Assembly (NCBI RefSeq): GCF_900109075.1
Contig: NZ_FNYS01000028.1
Span: forward strand, 1 to 41,083
DNA from: Myroides marinus
GTDB taxonomy: Bacteria; Bacteroidota; Bacteroidia; Flavobacteriales; Flavobacteriaceae
Length of the DNA stretch: 41,083 nucleotides
Reading direction: 5' to 3'
Shown here: piece by piece, positions 34,176 to 41,083 of the stretch
Numbering within the stretch: position 1 is the stretch's first letter
How the letters are laid out: every line of letters starts with the position of its first letter
Program-made: the position numbers and the translations under genes
Notes under the pieces: generated by a model
Seen by the model: only the letters and a program-made list of their open reading frames with translations
Databases searched by the model: none
Told to the model about the DNA's origin: nothing

Positions 34176-35018
34176 ATGAAAGAAAATTTAATAAAGAATG
34201 AGGTAGTTATAGAAGGTTCAGCAAGACCATTCTTGTCTGACAGCACTTATATTACAAGTGATGCTGCATTGCCATTAGTGATTTTTTGTCACGGTTATAA
34301 AGGATTTAAAGACTGGGGAGCTTGGGATAAAGCCATGGATTATATTGCGGAGACAGGATGCTATGTTGTCAAGTTCAATTTTTCATTGAATGGAACTACA
34401 TTAGATGCTCCTACTGAATTTAATGACTTAGAAGCTTTTGGACAAAATACCTATACTCAGGAACAAAACGACTTAACCGCAGTTATTAATTACTACAAAG
34501 AGAAACCGGAAGTAGATAAACATAATATCTATCTAATAGGACATAGTAGAGGAGGAGGAACAGTGATCTTACAAGGATACTATAATGCTGATGTCAAAGG
34601 AGTAATTACCTGGGCAGGTGTATCAGATTATAGAAAGCGATTTCCTAAAGGAGAGCGCTTTGAAGAGTGGGAGAATAAAGGAGTATTCTATAGTGTAAAT
34701 GGTAGAACACAACAACAAATGCCACATTACTTCACTTTTTGGGAAGATTATGCTATGAACGAAGATGTACTTAATGTACAGAAAGCGGCTCAGCATTTAA
34801 AGAAACCAACACTTATTGTACAAGGGACAGATGATCCTGCAGTACCTCTAAAAGAGGCTCAGTTATTGCACCAGTGGATATCGAGTTCCTTATTAGATGT
34901 GGTAGATGGAGCAGATCACGTATTCGGGTCTAAGCATCCATATACAGACGATAACTTACCAGAGCATTTAGAGCATGTTGCACGAGTGACGAGTGAGTTT
35001 ATACACTCAACTAAATAA
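34176..35018 (+). CDS. Alpha/beta hydrolase, dienelactone-hydrolase-like
   Basis: The protein has 280 residues with no signal peptide. The oxyanion region is PLVIFCHGYKGFKDWG, the nucleophile elbow is IGHSRGGG (Ser124), the acid is in LIVQGTDDPAVP and the catalytic His is in DGADHVFG. The fold and triad are clear, so it hydrolyses an ester or similar bond in the cytosol. The substrate is unknown. A strong terminator follows. Confidence 0.88.
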   Translation: MKENLIKNEVVIEGSARPFLSDSTYITSDAALPLVIFCHGYKGFKDWGAWDKAMDYIAETGCYVVKFNFSLNGTTLDAPTEFNDLEAFGQNTYTQEQNDLTAVINYYKEKPEVDKHNIYLIGHSRGGGTVILQGYYNADVKGVITWAGVSDYRKRFPKGERFEEWENKGVFYSVNGRTQQQMPHYFTFWEDYAMNEDVLNVQKAAQHLKKPTLIVQGTDDPAVPLKEAQLLHQWISSSLLDVVDGADHVFGSKHPYTDDNLPEHLEHVARVTSEFIHSTK

Positions 35019-35023
35019 CAACT

Positions 35024-35065
35024 AAAAAGGGGCGTTTAAATCATCGATTTAAACGCCCCTTTTTT
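35024..35065. terminator. Bidirectional terminator, ~18-bp stem
   Basis: aaaaaggggcgtttaaat pairs perfectly with its complement around five bases, followed by T. It separates the hydrolase gene from the convergent ctaA gene. Confidence 0.9.
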
Positions 35066-35082
35066 ATATTGACTATTGTATA

Positions 35083-36120
35083 TTAATCTAAATTGCTTTT
35101 ACCACTGTAATAGCATTTTCTAGATTCTAAAATTAATTGGAACTGAACTCCAAAAAGAATAGAAGCTAATACTAAGTGAGCAGCTTGTGATCCGAATGGG
35201 AAATGTACATAATACATCATAATTCCAGTAAATATCTCCAGAATAAGTAATACCATTACCCACTTCATTTTGTCAAAACCTAAGTTCATACTTCTATTGA
35301 TATAGAATAAATACATATTTAGGAACATCACTAAGAAAGAGAAACTTCTATGGATATAGAATTCTACTGTAGGATTGTTAAGCCATAAGTATTCGTTACC
35401 TATTCCAGCCTGTACTTGCTCATCTATAAATTCGCGTACTTGTGTTCCTAGTACTACTTGAATTAAAGTAAAAGCAAGAGATACAGCTAATAATGTTCTA
35501 AATGTACCATTGTATTTCTTAATCTCAGTACCTGTTTTTGCTCTTCTGATAATTCCTATAATAATAGCTACAATAACTAAAGCCATTACCATGTGAACTG
35601 TAATTTTAATAGGGTTTAGTACTGAGTAAACTACTGTAGCTCCTAACCAAGCCTGGAATCCCATTAAGAAAACAACTAACCAAGAAGCCAATACAAGTCC
35701 TTTGCGGTCTCTCCAGAATCCGAATGAAGCAATAGCCATTGCTAAACAAGCAAGCCCTGCTAATGCACCACATAGTCTGTTTACATATTCAGTCCAAGTG
35801 TGTTTAGCATTAAACTCTGCATAATCATGACGAGTATATTTCTCCCAATGGTTTTCATCATACGTGTCAGTAGTAGTAAAAGTTTCTTTTGCTTTCCAAA
35901 GACTCTCATCGTGAATGATCATTTGTCCTTTTTCGTATTCTCTATTTGGTTCCCACGTGATTGTTTGTTCTTCAGTAGGAGGGATGTAATATCCAAAACA
36001 CTTTGGCCAATCTGGACAGCCCATTCCTGACCCTGTCATTCTCACTGCAGCACCCGCAAATATTACTAAATAAACTAGTATAAGTGATGCTTTAGCTAAT
36101 GGCAAAAAATAGTTTCTCAT
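35083..36120 (-). CDS. ctaA: Heme A synthase (COX15/CtaA) with an extra loop domain
   Basis: The protein has 345 residues with about eight transmembrane helices. The start region VRMTGSGMGCPDWPKCFG and the conserved His residues in KHTWTEYVNRLCG (His107), KITVHMVMALV, FYIHRSFSFL and QAAHLVLASILFG match CtaA. It oxidises heme O to heme A for cytochrome oxidase in the inner membrane. Residues ~46-105 form an extra loop with TWEPNREYEKGQMIIHDESL, then WKA and WEKY, which resembles a CBM5/12-like module. It is the last gene of the tsaC-cca-ctaA operon, four bases after cca. Confidence 0.94.
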   Translation of the reverse strand: MRNYFLPLAKASLILVYLVIFAGAAVRMTGSGMGCPDWPKCFGYYIPPTEEQTITWEPNREYEKGQMIIHDESLWKAKETFTTTDTYDENHWEKYTRHDYAEFNAKHTWTEYVNRLCGALAGLACLAMAIASFGFWRDRKGLVLASWLVVFLMGFQAWLGATVVYSVLNPIKITVHMVMALVIVAIIIGIIRRAKTGTEIKKYNGTFRTLLAVSLAFTLIQVVLGTQVREFIDEQVQAGIGNEYLWLNNPTVEFYIHRSFSFLVMFLNMYLFYINRSMNLGFDKMKWVMVLLILEIFTGIMMYYVHFPFGSQAAHLVLASILFGVQFQLILESRKCYYSGKSNLD

Positions 36121-36124
36121 ATTC

Positions 36125-37561
36125 TTATTTTTTATTTACAATTTCAAGTCCCATCTTAGATGCTTTAGCTACCATAAATTCGTAAGCAGCATCGTATTCA
36201 TTAGGGATAACACCTTCTAAAATAGCTTCTTTTATAGCCTCTTTAATCATACCGATTTCTCGACATGGCTTTAGGTCATAAATTTCCATAATCTCTTCAC
36301 CAGAGATAGGAGGTTGGAAGTTACGTACGTGATCGCGTTCTTCTACTTCTACTATTTTATCTCTAACAATCTTGAAGTTATTGTGGTATTTTTTAAATTT
36401 AGATGGGTTCTTAGTTGTGATATCAGCTTCACATAGCGTCATTAGATCTTCTACATTCTCACCAGCATCAAAGACTAATCTACGCACAGCAGAATCAGTT
36501 ACTTCTTTTTGTGCTAGTACAATAGGTCTAGAACTCATGATTACCATTTTCTGAACGAACTTCATCTTTTGGTTTAATGGCATGTGAAGTCTCATAAAGA
36601 TCTTTTTAACCATTTTACCTCCTAAGAATTCGTGTCCATGGAATGTCCAACCTTGTTTTTTAGAAAAACGCTTAGTAGGTGCTTTTCCGATATCGTGAAG
36701 TAGAGCAGACCATCTCAACCATAAATCATCTGTATTCTCACAGATATTATCTACTACTTCTAGAGAGTGGTAGAAATTATTCTTATGAGTATGACCTTCT
36801 ATTTCTTCTACTTGATTTAGAGCTGTTAATTCAGGTAAAATCATGTCTAATAATCCCGTCTTATACAGTAATAAGAATCCTTTAGAAGGCTTTTTAGCCA
36901 TCAGAATTTTGTTTAGCTCATCTACTATACGCTCACCAGAGATAATCTCAAGGCGTTGGTGATTAGTAGTTATAGAATCTAGTGAATTCTGCTCTATCAT
37001 AAAGTCTAGTTGAGTAGCAAAACGAATTGCTCTCATCATACGCAGTGGATCGTCAGAATAAGTAATGTCTGGATCTAAAGGAGTGCGTATAATTTTATTC
37101 TCTAAGTCAGTAACTCCGTTAAATGGGTCTACTAACTCACCATATGTTTCTTTTTTAAGAGATATAGCTAGCGCATTAATCGTAAAGTCACGTCTATTCT
37201 GATCATCTTCTAATGTACCATCTTCTACCACAGGTTTTCTACTGTCGAAGTGGTATGATTCTTTTCTAGCACCTACGAACTCGATGTCTATATCATCATA
37301 TCTAAGCATAGCAGTACCATAGTTTTTAAATACTTGTACTTTAGGCTTATTAGGTAGTAATTCAGAAACTTTTAAGGCTAATTCTATTCCGCTGCCTACA
37401 GCTACAATATCAATATCCTTTTTAGAATCTCTTTTTAATAAAAAATCTCTTACAAATCCACCAATAACATAACTATCTACATTTAAACTCTCAGCTGCTT
37501 TAGAGATATATTCAAATATAGGATGTGTAATAGCTTCTTTATATATAGGGGTTTCAGTCAT
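36125..37561 (-). CDS. cca: CCA tRNA nucleotidyltransferase with HD domain
   Basis: The protein has 478 residues. The nucleotidyltransferase motif is GGFVRDFLLKRDSKKDIDIV, with the metal-binding D49 and D51. RRDFTINALAISL and DPLRMMRAIRFATQLDF are the following class II signatures. An HD domain (HSLEVVDNICENTDDLW, then SALLHDIGKAP) follows. It adds or repairs the 3' CCA of tRNAs. This fits the genome not encoding CCA at the tRNA-His gene at 41006. Middle gene of the minus-strand operon. Confidence 0.94.
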   Translation of the reverse strand: MTETPIYKEAITHPIFEYISKAAESLNVDSYVIGGFVRDFLLKRDSKKDIDIVAVGSGIELALKVSELLPNKPKVQVFKNYGTAMLRYDDIDIEFVGARKESYHFDSRKPVVEDGTLEDDQNRRDFTINALAISLKKETYGELVDPFNGVTDLENKIIRTPLDPDITYSDDPLRMMRAIRFATQLDFMIEQNSLDSITTNHQRLEIISGERIVDELNKILMAKKPSKGFLLLYKTGLLDMILPELTALNQVEEIEGHTHKNNFYHSLEVVDNICENTDDLWLRWSALLHDIGKAPTKRFSKKQGWTFHGHEFLGGKMVKKIFMRLHMPLNQKMKFVQKMVIMSSRPIVLAQKEVTDSAVRRLVFDAGENVEDLMTLCEADITTKNPSKFKKYHNNFKIVRDKIVEVEERDHVRNFQPPISGEEIMEIYDLKPCREIGMIKEAIKEAILEGVIPNEYDAAYEFMVAKASKMGLEIVNKK

Positions 37562-37581
37562 AATATATTCAATAGGAGTAA

Positions 37582-38151
37582 CTACTTTCTAATGATTGTT
37601 ACTTGGCTATTATTTTTTAATTTAATAATTGTAGAAGGTTTAGCAGGTTTAGTCTCTTGTTGACGTAATTTTACTACATAATCTACACCTTCTAAGATCT
37701 CTTTACTAATCTCACTAAAGTTAGCAGGAGAAGGTGCTCCACTGATATTAGCTGAAGTAGAAACCAATGGAGATTTCATTTTCTCGATTAGTCTAAAGCA
37801 GAAAGGTTCTTCTACTATACGGATACCAAGTGAGTTATCTGAAGAAACTACTTCTGGTGCCACGTATTTAGGGTTATCTAGGATTAAGGTAGTAGGTCTT
37901 TCACTACAATCTAAAAGATCCCAAGTTACTTCTGGTGGAGAATTAAACACTTTGTGAAAAATTCTCTCTGTAGCTAATACAATCATGCTTTTGGTCTCAG
38001 CACGTCTTTTTAGCGCATATATTTTTTTGATAGCTTCAGGGTTATTTGCATCACATCCTATTCCCCATACTGTATCAGTAGGATATAAGATTATTCCGCC
38101 ATTTTTAATGACTTCATATGCATTGAAAACTTCTTGTTGGATATCTTCCAT
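37582..38151 (-). CDS. tsaC: L-threonylcarbamoyladenylate synthase (TsaC/Sua5 family)
   Basis: The protein has 189 residues. YPTDTVWGIGCDANNPEAI, IYALKRRAETKSMIVL and SPLVSTSANISGAPSP are the hallmark YrdC/TsaC motifs that bind ATP, threonine and bicarbonate. The product is used by TsaD for t6A37 modification of ANN-decoding tRNAs. It lacks the extra C-terminal Sua5 domain, so it is TsaC-length. First gene of an operon with cca and ctaA, 20 bases upstream of cca. Confidence 0.93.
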   Translation of the reverse strand: MEDIQQEVFNAYEVIKNGGIILYPTDTVWGIGCDANNPEAIKKIYALKRRAETKSMIVLATERIFHKVFNSPPEVTWDLLDCSERPTTLILDNPKYVAPEVVSSDNSLGIRIVEEPFCFRLIEKMKSPLVSTSANISGAPSPANFSEISKEILEGVDYVVKLRQQETKPAKPSTIIKLKNNSQVTIIRK

Positions 38152-38370
38152 TATTTGTTGTAAATAGTATAGTTATAATCAAGGAGGTAAAATTACTAAA
38201 AAAATAGGATAGTAGTAACTGATGAAAGTCATTAAAAACGCAGACTAGCCCAAATTCAAAACAATTATAATATTTTTAAGAATTCAGCAGTTAATTTCCT
38301 TTAATTTTAAACCCATTAAGGAAGTAGAAAAGAGGAAATCACTTATCTCTTTTACTATTTATCTAGTGAA

Positions 38371-38412
38371 TATCCCTTAGAATGATTATCTTAACCATAT
38401 CCTTAAGGGATA
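38371..38412. promoter_or_regulatory. Inverted repeat upstream of the thioesterase gene
   Basis: tatccctta (38371-38379) and taagggata (38404-38412) are perfect 9-bp inverted repeats with 24 bases between them. It ends 32 bases before the chosen ATG and could be an operator or a leader hairpin. Its position falls within the longer ORF, which supports the shorter start. Confidence 0.4.
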
Positions 38413-38444
38413 GAGTATTGACTAAAAATACTTTACAACTAATT

Positions 38445-38885
38445 ATGAGCAAAAAGAATATGAAAGACTTTAATAAAGAAGAATTATTAGCAATGTATGC
38501 CAAAGTGTGTAAGAATACACTTATGGAAACATTAGAAATAGAATATATAGATGCAGGACCTGACTTTTTAGTAGCTAAAATGCCTGTTAATCCTAGAGTG
38601 CATCAACCAATGGGATTATTGCATGGTGGAGCATCTGTAGCTTTAGCAGAAAGTTTGGGAAGTGGAGCTTCACTAATGCTTATAGATCCTGCTAAACAAG
38701 AAATAAGAGGAATTGAAATCTCAGCTAATCACGTAAAGAGCAAGCGTGCAGGTTATGTAATAGGTACTGCTAGATTACTTCACAGAGGACGCACATTACA
38801 CTTGTGGGAGATTAGAATTACAGATGAAAACGATGTCTTAGTATCAATCTGTAAGATTACCAATATTGTTATTGATAGAGAATAA
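38445..38885 (+). CDS. menI: Hotdog thioesterase, probable DHNA-CoA hydrolase
   Basis: A longer ORF begins at 38382. I start at 38445 (MSKKNMKDFNKEELL, 146 residues) because an inverted repeat lies upstream and the family length fits. The motif HQPMGLLHGGASVALAESLGSG, then GIEISANHVKSKRAG and LHRGRTLHLWEIRITDE, is close in pattern to E. coli YdiI/MenI. MenI hydrolyses 1,4-dihydroxy-2-naphthoyl-CoA in menaquinone synthesis. The isochorismate synthase gene starts 42 bases downstream, which supports this role over other PaaI-type thioesterases. Confidence 0.8.
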   Translation: MSKKNMKDFNKEELLAMYAKVCKNTLMETLEIEYIDAGPDFLVAKMPVNPRVHQPMGLLHGGASVALAESLGSGASLMLIDPAKQEIRGIEISANHVKSKRAGYVIGTARLLHRGRTLHLWEIRITDENDVLVSICKITNIVIDRE

Positions 38886-38927
38886 GCTCTAGAATCTGAA
38901 TAATTAAAGAAAAGATAAAAACATAAT

Positions 38928-39986
38928 ATGTATTTATTTAAATGCTTAGCGAAACAGTATAACGGCCAAAAGCCCTTTTCTGTCTATCGCAAACCCAATT
39001 CAACTATCGCCGTGGGTTTATTTCAGAAAACCTATGCTTTATGTGAAGTAGAAACTTTTGAAGAACAAGGTTTTATCTTTGCGCCATTTGCAGAAGGCAA
39101 GAGATTTTATATCCCACTAGCAGAATCAGCTATTATCAAAGAAACGCTAAATGAGGCTACTTATGAGCTAGCAGATGTTTTATTAGATTATGAAAACAAG
39201 GAAGCTAAAGAAGCATTCGAAGATTTAGTTACGCGATGTGTTAATGCTATTAAGGACAAGAAATTTGGCAAGGTAGTTCCTTCTCGTAAAGAGAGTATAT
39301 CTTATCAGGTAGAAGATCTAGGAATATTGTTTCAGAAATTATGCAGTACTTATCCAACTGCTTTTTGTTCTTTAGTTTATCATCCTCAAATAGGTTTGTG
39401 GATGGGAGCTACTCCAGAGACTTTACTTTCAGTAAATGGGAACACTTTAAAAACTATGGCATTAGCTGGTACTCAAGTCAATCATGGACAAGAAAAAGTA
39501 GAGTGGGGATTAAAGGAGCAAGAAGAACAACTCTTCGTAACAGACTTTATCACAGATACTTTAAAACCTTTTTCGAGTGATATAACAACCTCTGAACCTT
39601 ATTCTAAGAGAGCTGCTAAAGTGATGCATATTTGCACTGATATTACAGCAACATTAAAAGATAATAACCTTAAACCAATAGTTGAAGCATTACATCCAAC
39701 TCCTGCTGTATGCGGGATGCCAAAGGCAGTTGCTAGAGATTTTTTAGTAAAAGAAGAAGGCTACCACCGAGCGTATTATGCGGGGTATTTAGGAGAGCTT
39801 AATTGCAATGTGGAGTTAGAAAACACAGAAGAAACTAATCTATTCGTAAATTTGCGCTGCATGAATATAGAAGAAGATAAAGTTAATCTATATATAGGTT
39901 GTGGAGTAACGATTGATAGTGATCCTACAAGTGAGTTTATAGAAACTGTAAATAAGTCTTCAACAATGAAGAAGATTCTTTTTTAA
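38928..39986 (+). CDS. menF: Isochorismate synthase (MenF/EntC type)
   Basis: The protein has 352 residues. The chorismate-binding fold is clear: KFGKVVPSRKESI, WMGATPETLL, KTMALAGTQ, PTPAVCGMPKAVARDFL, YYAGYLGELN and NLFVNLRCMNI. It converts chorismate to isochorismate, the first committed step of menaquinone (or catecholate siderophore) synthesis. No siderophore genes are next to it, and the MenI-like thioesterase just upstream favours menaquinone, the normal quinone of this group. The N-terminal part is short compared with E. coli MenF. Confidence 0.88.
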   Translation: MYLFKCLAKQYNGQKPFSVYRKPNSTIAVGLFQKTYALCEVETFEEQGFIFAPFAEGKRFYIPLAESAIIKETLNEATYELADVLLDYENKEAKEAFEDLVTRCVNAIKDKKFGKVVPSRKESISYQVEDLGILFQKLCSTYPTAFCSLVYHPQIGLWMGATPETLLSVNGNTLKTMALAGTQVNHGQEKVEWGLKEQEEQLFVTDFITDTLKPFSSDITTSEPYSKRAAKVMHICTDITATLKDNNLKPIVEALHPTPAVCGMPKAVARDFLVKEEGYHRAYYAGYLGELNCNVELENTEETNLFVNLRCMNIEEDKVNLYIGCGVTIDSDPTSEFIETVNKSSTMKKILF

Positions 39987-40044
39987 TGAAGAATGAACAA
40001 TTGTTGACGGCTAGCGGTTGACAGTTATAAGTTTTTGCCTTTGG

Positions 40045-40170
40045 CATCTGTAGAGGCGAATTGTAATTCGCCCACACAAACAAGCGACACCATACAAACA
40101 AGGTAGAGACGCAATACTTTGCGTGTTACACAAAATATGAATACACGGAACAGATTACAAATCCGTTCCA
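40045..40170. repeat. Island of three hairpin repeats
   Basis: Three perfect or near-perfect hairpins lie in a row: ggcgaatt-gt-aattcgcc (40055-40072), acgcaa-tact-ttgcgt (40109-40124), and ggaac-a-gatt with aatc-c-gttcc (40147-40169). They resemble dispersed gtagaggcgaatt and gtagagacgcaa repeats I recall from Bacteroidota intergenic DNA. No ORF is present between menF and bshB1. Confidence 0.65.
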
Positions 40171-40211
40171 ATAGCAAAAAAACAAAATAACGATATTACA
40201 AAAAACAAAAA

Positions 40212-40928
40212 ATGAAACTAGATATATTAGCCTTTGGAGCACACCCAGATGATGTAGAATTAGGATGTGGGGCAACCATAGCCAAAGAAGTAGCACTAGG
40301 TAAGAAAGTAGGAATTGTAGACCTTACGCAAGGAGAATTAGGAACTAGAGGGTCTGCAGAGATACGCAAAGTAGAAGCTACAAATGCTGCAGCTATATTA
40401 GGAGTGTCTGTAAGAGAGAATTTAAAGTTTAGAGATGGATTCTTTACTAATGATGAACAACATCAATTAGAGATCATAAAAATGATCCGTAAGTACCGTC
40501 CTGAGATTGTATTGTGCAATGCTATTGATGATAGACATATCGATCATGGTAAAGGGAGTAAATTAGTATCAGATGCTTGTTTCTTATCAGGGCTAAGAAG
40601 AATAGAAACTAGTTTAGATGGAGAAGGACAAGAGGAGTGGAGACCTAAAGTAGTATATCATTATATACAATGGAAAAATATAGAGCCAGACTTCGTAGTG
40701 GATGTAACAGGATATATAGATAAGAAGGTAGATTCAGTGATGGCATATACAACACAATTCTTTGATGCAAACTCAAAAGAACCTAGTACACCTATTACCT
40801 CAAAAAACTTCTTAGATAGCATTACGTATCGTGCGCAGGACCTGGGAAGGTTAATAAATAAAGATTTTGCTGAAGGATTTACTGTCGAAAGGTATTTAGC
40901 AGTCAACACATTAGCAGATTTGATATAA
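40212..40928 (+). CDS. bshB1: Bacillithiol biosynthesis deacetylase BshB1
   Basis: The protein has 238 residues. The PIG-L-type deacetylase motif FGAHPDDVELGCGATIA (His and Asp bind zinc), QGELGTRGSAEIRKVEA and DDRHIDHGKGSKLV (third zinc His) match BshB1. It removes the acetyl group from GlcNAc-malate to give GlcN-malate, the second step of bacillithiol synthesis, in the cytosol. The start 'MKLDILAFGAHPDD' is typical. The genes for BshA and BshC are not in this window. Confidence 0.94.
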   Translation: MKLDILAFGAHPDDVELGCGATIAKEVALGKKVGIVDLTQGELGTRGSAEIRKVEATNAAAILGVSVRENLKFRDGFFTNDEQHQLEIIKMIRKYRPEIVLCNAIDDRHIDHGKGSKLVSDACFLSGLRRIETSLDGEGQEEWRPKVVYHYIQWKNIEPDFVVDVTGYIDKKVDSVMAYTTQFFDANSKEPSTPITSKNFLDSITYRAQDLGRLINKDFAEGFTVERYLAVNTLADLI

Positions 40929-40956
40929 AATAGATGTAAAAAAGTGTAGAAAAAGC

Positions 40957-40986
40957 TTGCGAAGTATAGAAAAATCGCTAAATTTG
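40957..40986 (+). promoter_or_regulatory. Promoter of tRNA-His (TTG-N19-TAAATTTG)
   Basis: TTG at 40957-40959 and TAAATTTG at 40979-40986 are 19 bases apart, a full match to the consensus. The tRNA begins 20 bases after the box. Confidence 0.8.
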
Positions 40987-41005
40987 CACTCGTTAAACAA
41001 AACAT

Positions 41006-41080
<75 letters not shown>

Positions 41081-41083
41081 CTA

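Noticed and set aside
40661..41005. Minus-strand ORF of 114 codons over bshB1 and the tRNA promoter
   Set aside because: It is antisense to a well-supported gene and covers the tRNA-His promoter. No family match and no start context.

Overview
The window looks like a chromosomal segment of a low-GC member of the Bacteroidota, most likely Flavobacteriaceae (Flavobacterium or Myroides type; the genus is a guess). The signs are: two proteins with C-terminal type IX secretion (T9SS) sorting domains, Bacteroidota-restricted families (DUF6266, DUF5606), bacillithiol synthesis (bshB1), a tmRNA with the tag GENNYALAA, and repeated use of the flavobacterial -7 promoter box TAnnTTTG, in three cases with a TTG element 18-19 bases upstream. 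No CRISPR array, transposase, integrase or recognisable phage module was found.

Layout. 1-3.9 kb: the 3' end of a giant T9SS-exported adhesin with five exact-length 79-residue and two 71-residue tandem modules, followed directly by an outer-membrane beta-barrel gene. 3.9-5.2 kb: three small minus-strand genes, including a VF530-family gene. 5.6-10.7 kb: AraC regulator, RidA, a secreted retropepsin-like/PDZ protein, an acetyltransferase and several unknowns. 10.7-15.4 kb: a saccharopine/alanine-dehydrogenase-like enzyme, tmRNA (ssrA), an ankyrin-repeat protein, and an AraC regulator followed by an NAD(P)-binding oxidoreductase. 15.4-22.1 kb is the accessory-looking part: a long non-coding gap, DUF6266, two lipoproteins, a two-TM protein, a DUF4303 protein, an unknown protein and a small cysteine-rich protein, with two islands of dispersed inverted repeats. 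22.1-25 kb: a TPR sensor kinase and its NarL-type regulator, adjacent and probably co-transcribed. 25-29 kb: a small exported protein divergent from an LRR protein, then a FUSC-family membrane protein.

29.2-41.1 kb is mostly housekeeping: def, DUF5606, mazG, a T9SS-exported S8 protease, an exported unknown, an alpha/beta hydrolase, a minus-strand operon tsaC-cca-ctaA (tRNA modification, tRNA CCA addition, heme A synthesis), a MenI-like thioesterase with isochorismate synthase (menaquinone pathway), a repeat island, bshB1, and tRNA-His at the right edge.

I found no clearly new system. The strongest candidates for follow-up are the four-gene cluster at 19.9-22.1 kb, the carbohydrate-binding-like insert in heme A synthase, the unusual 5' end of the sensor kinase, the second lobe of the retropepsin-like protein, and the repeat islands. 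Several start sites were moved downstream of the longest ORF because promoters, terminators or signal peptides decide them.
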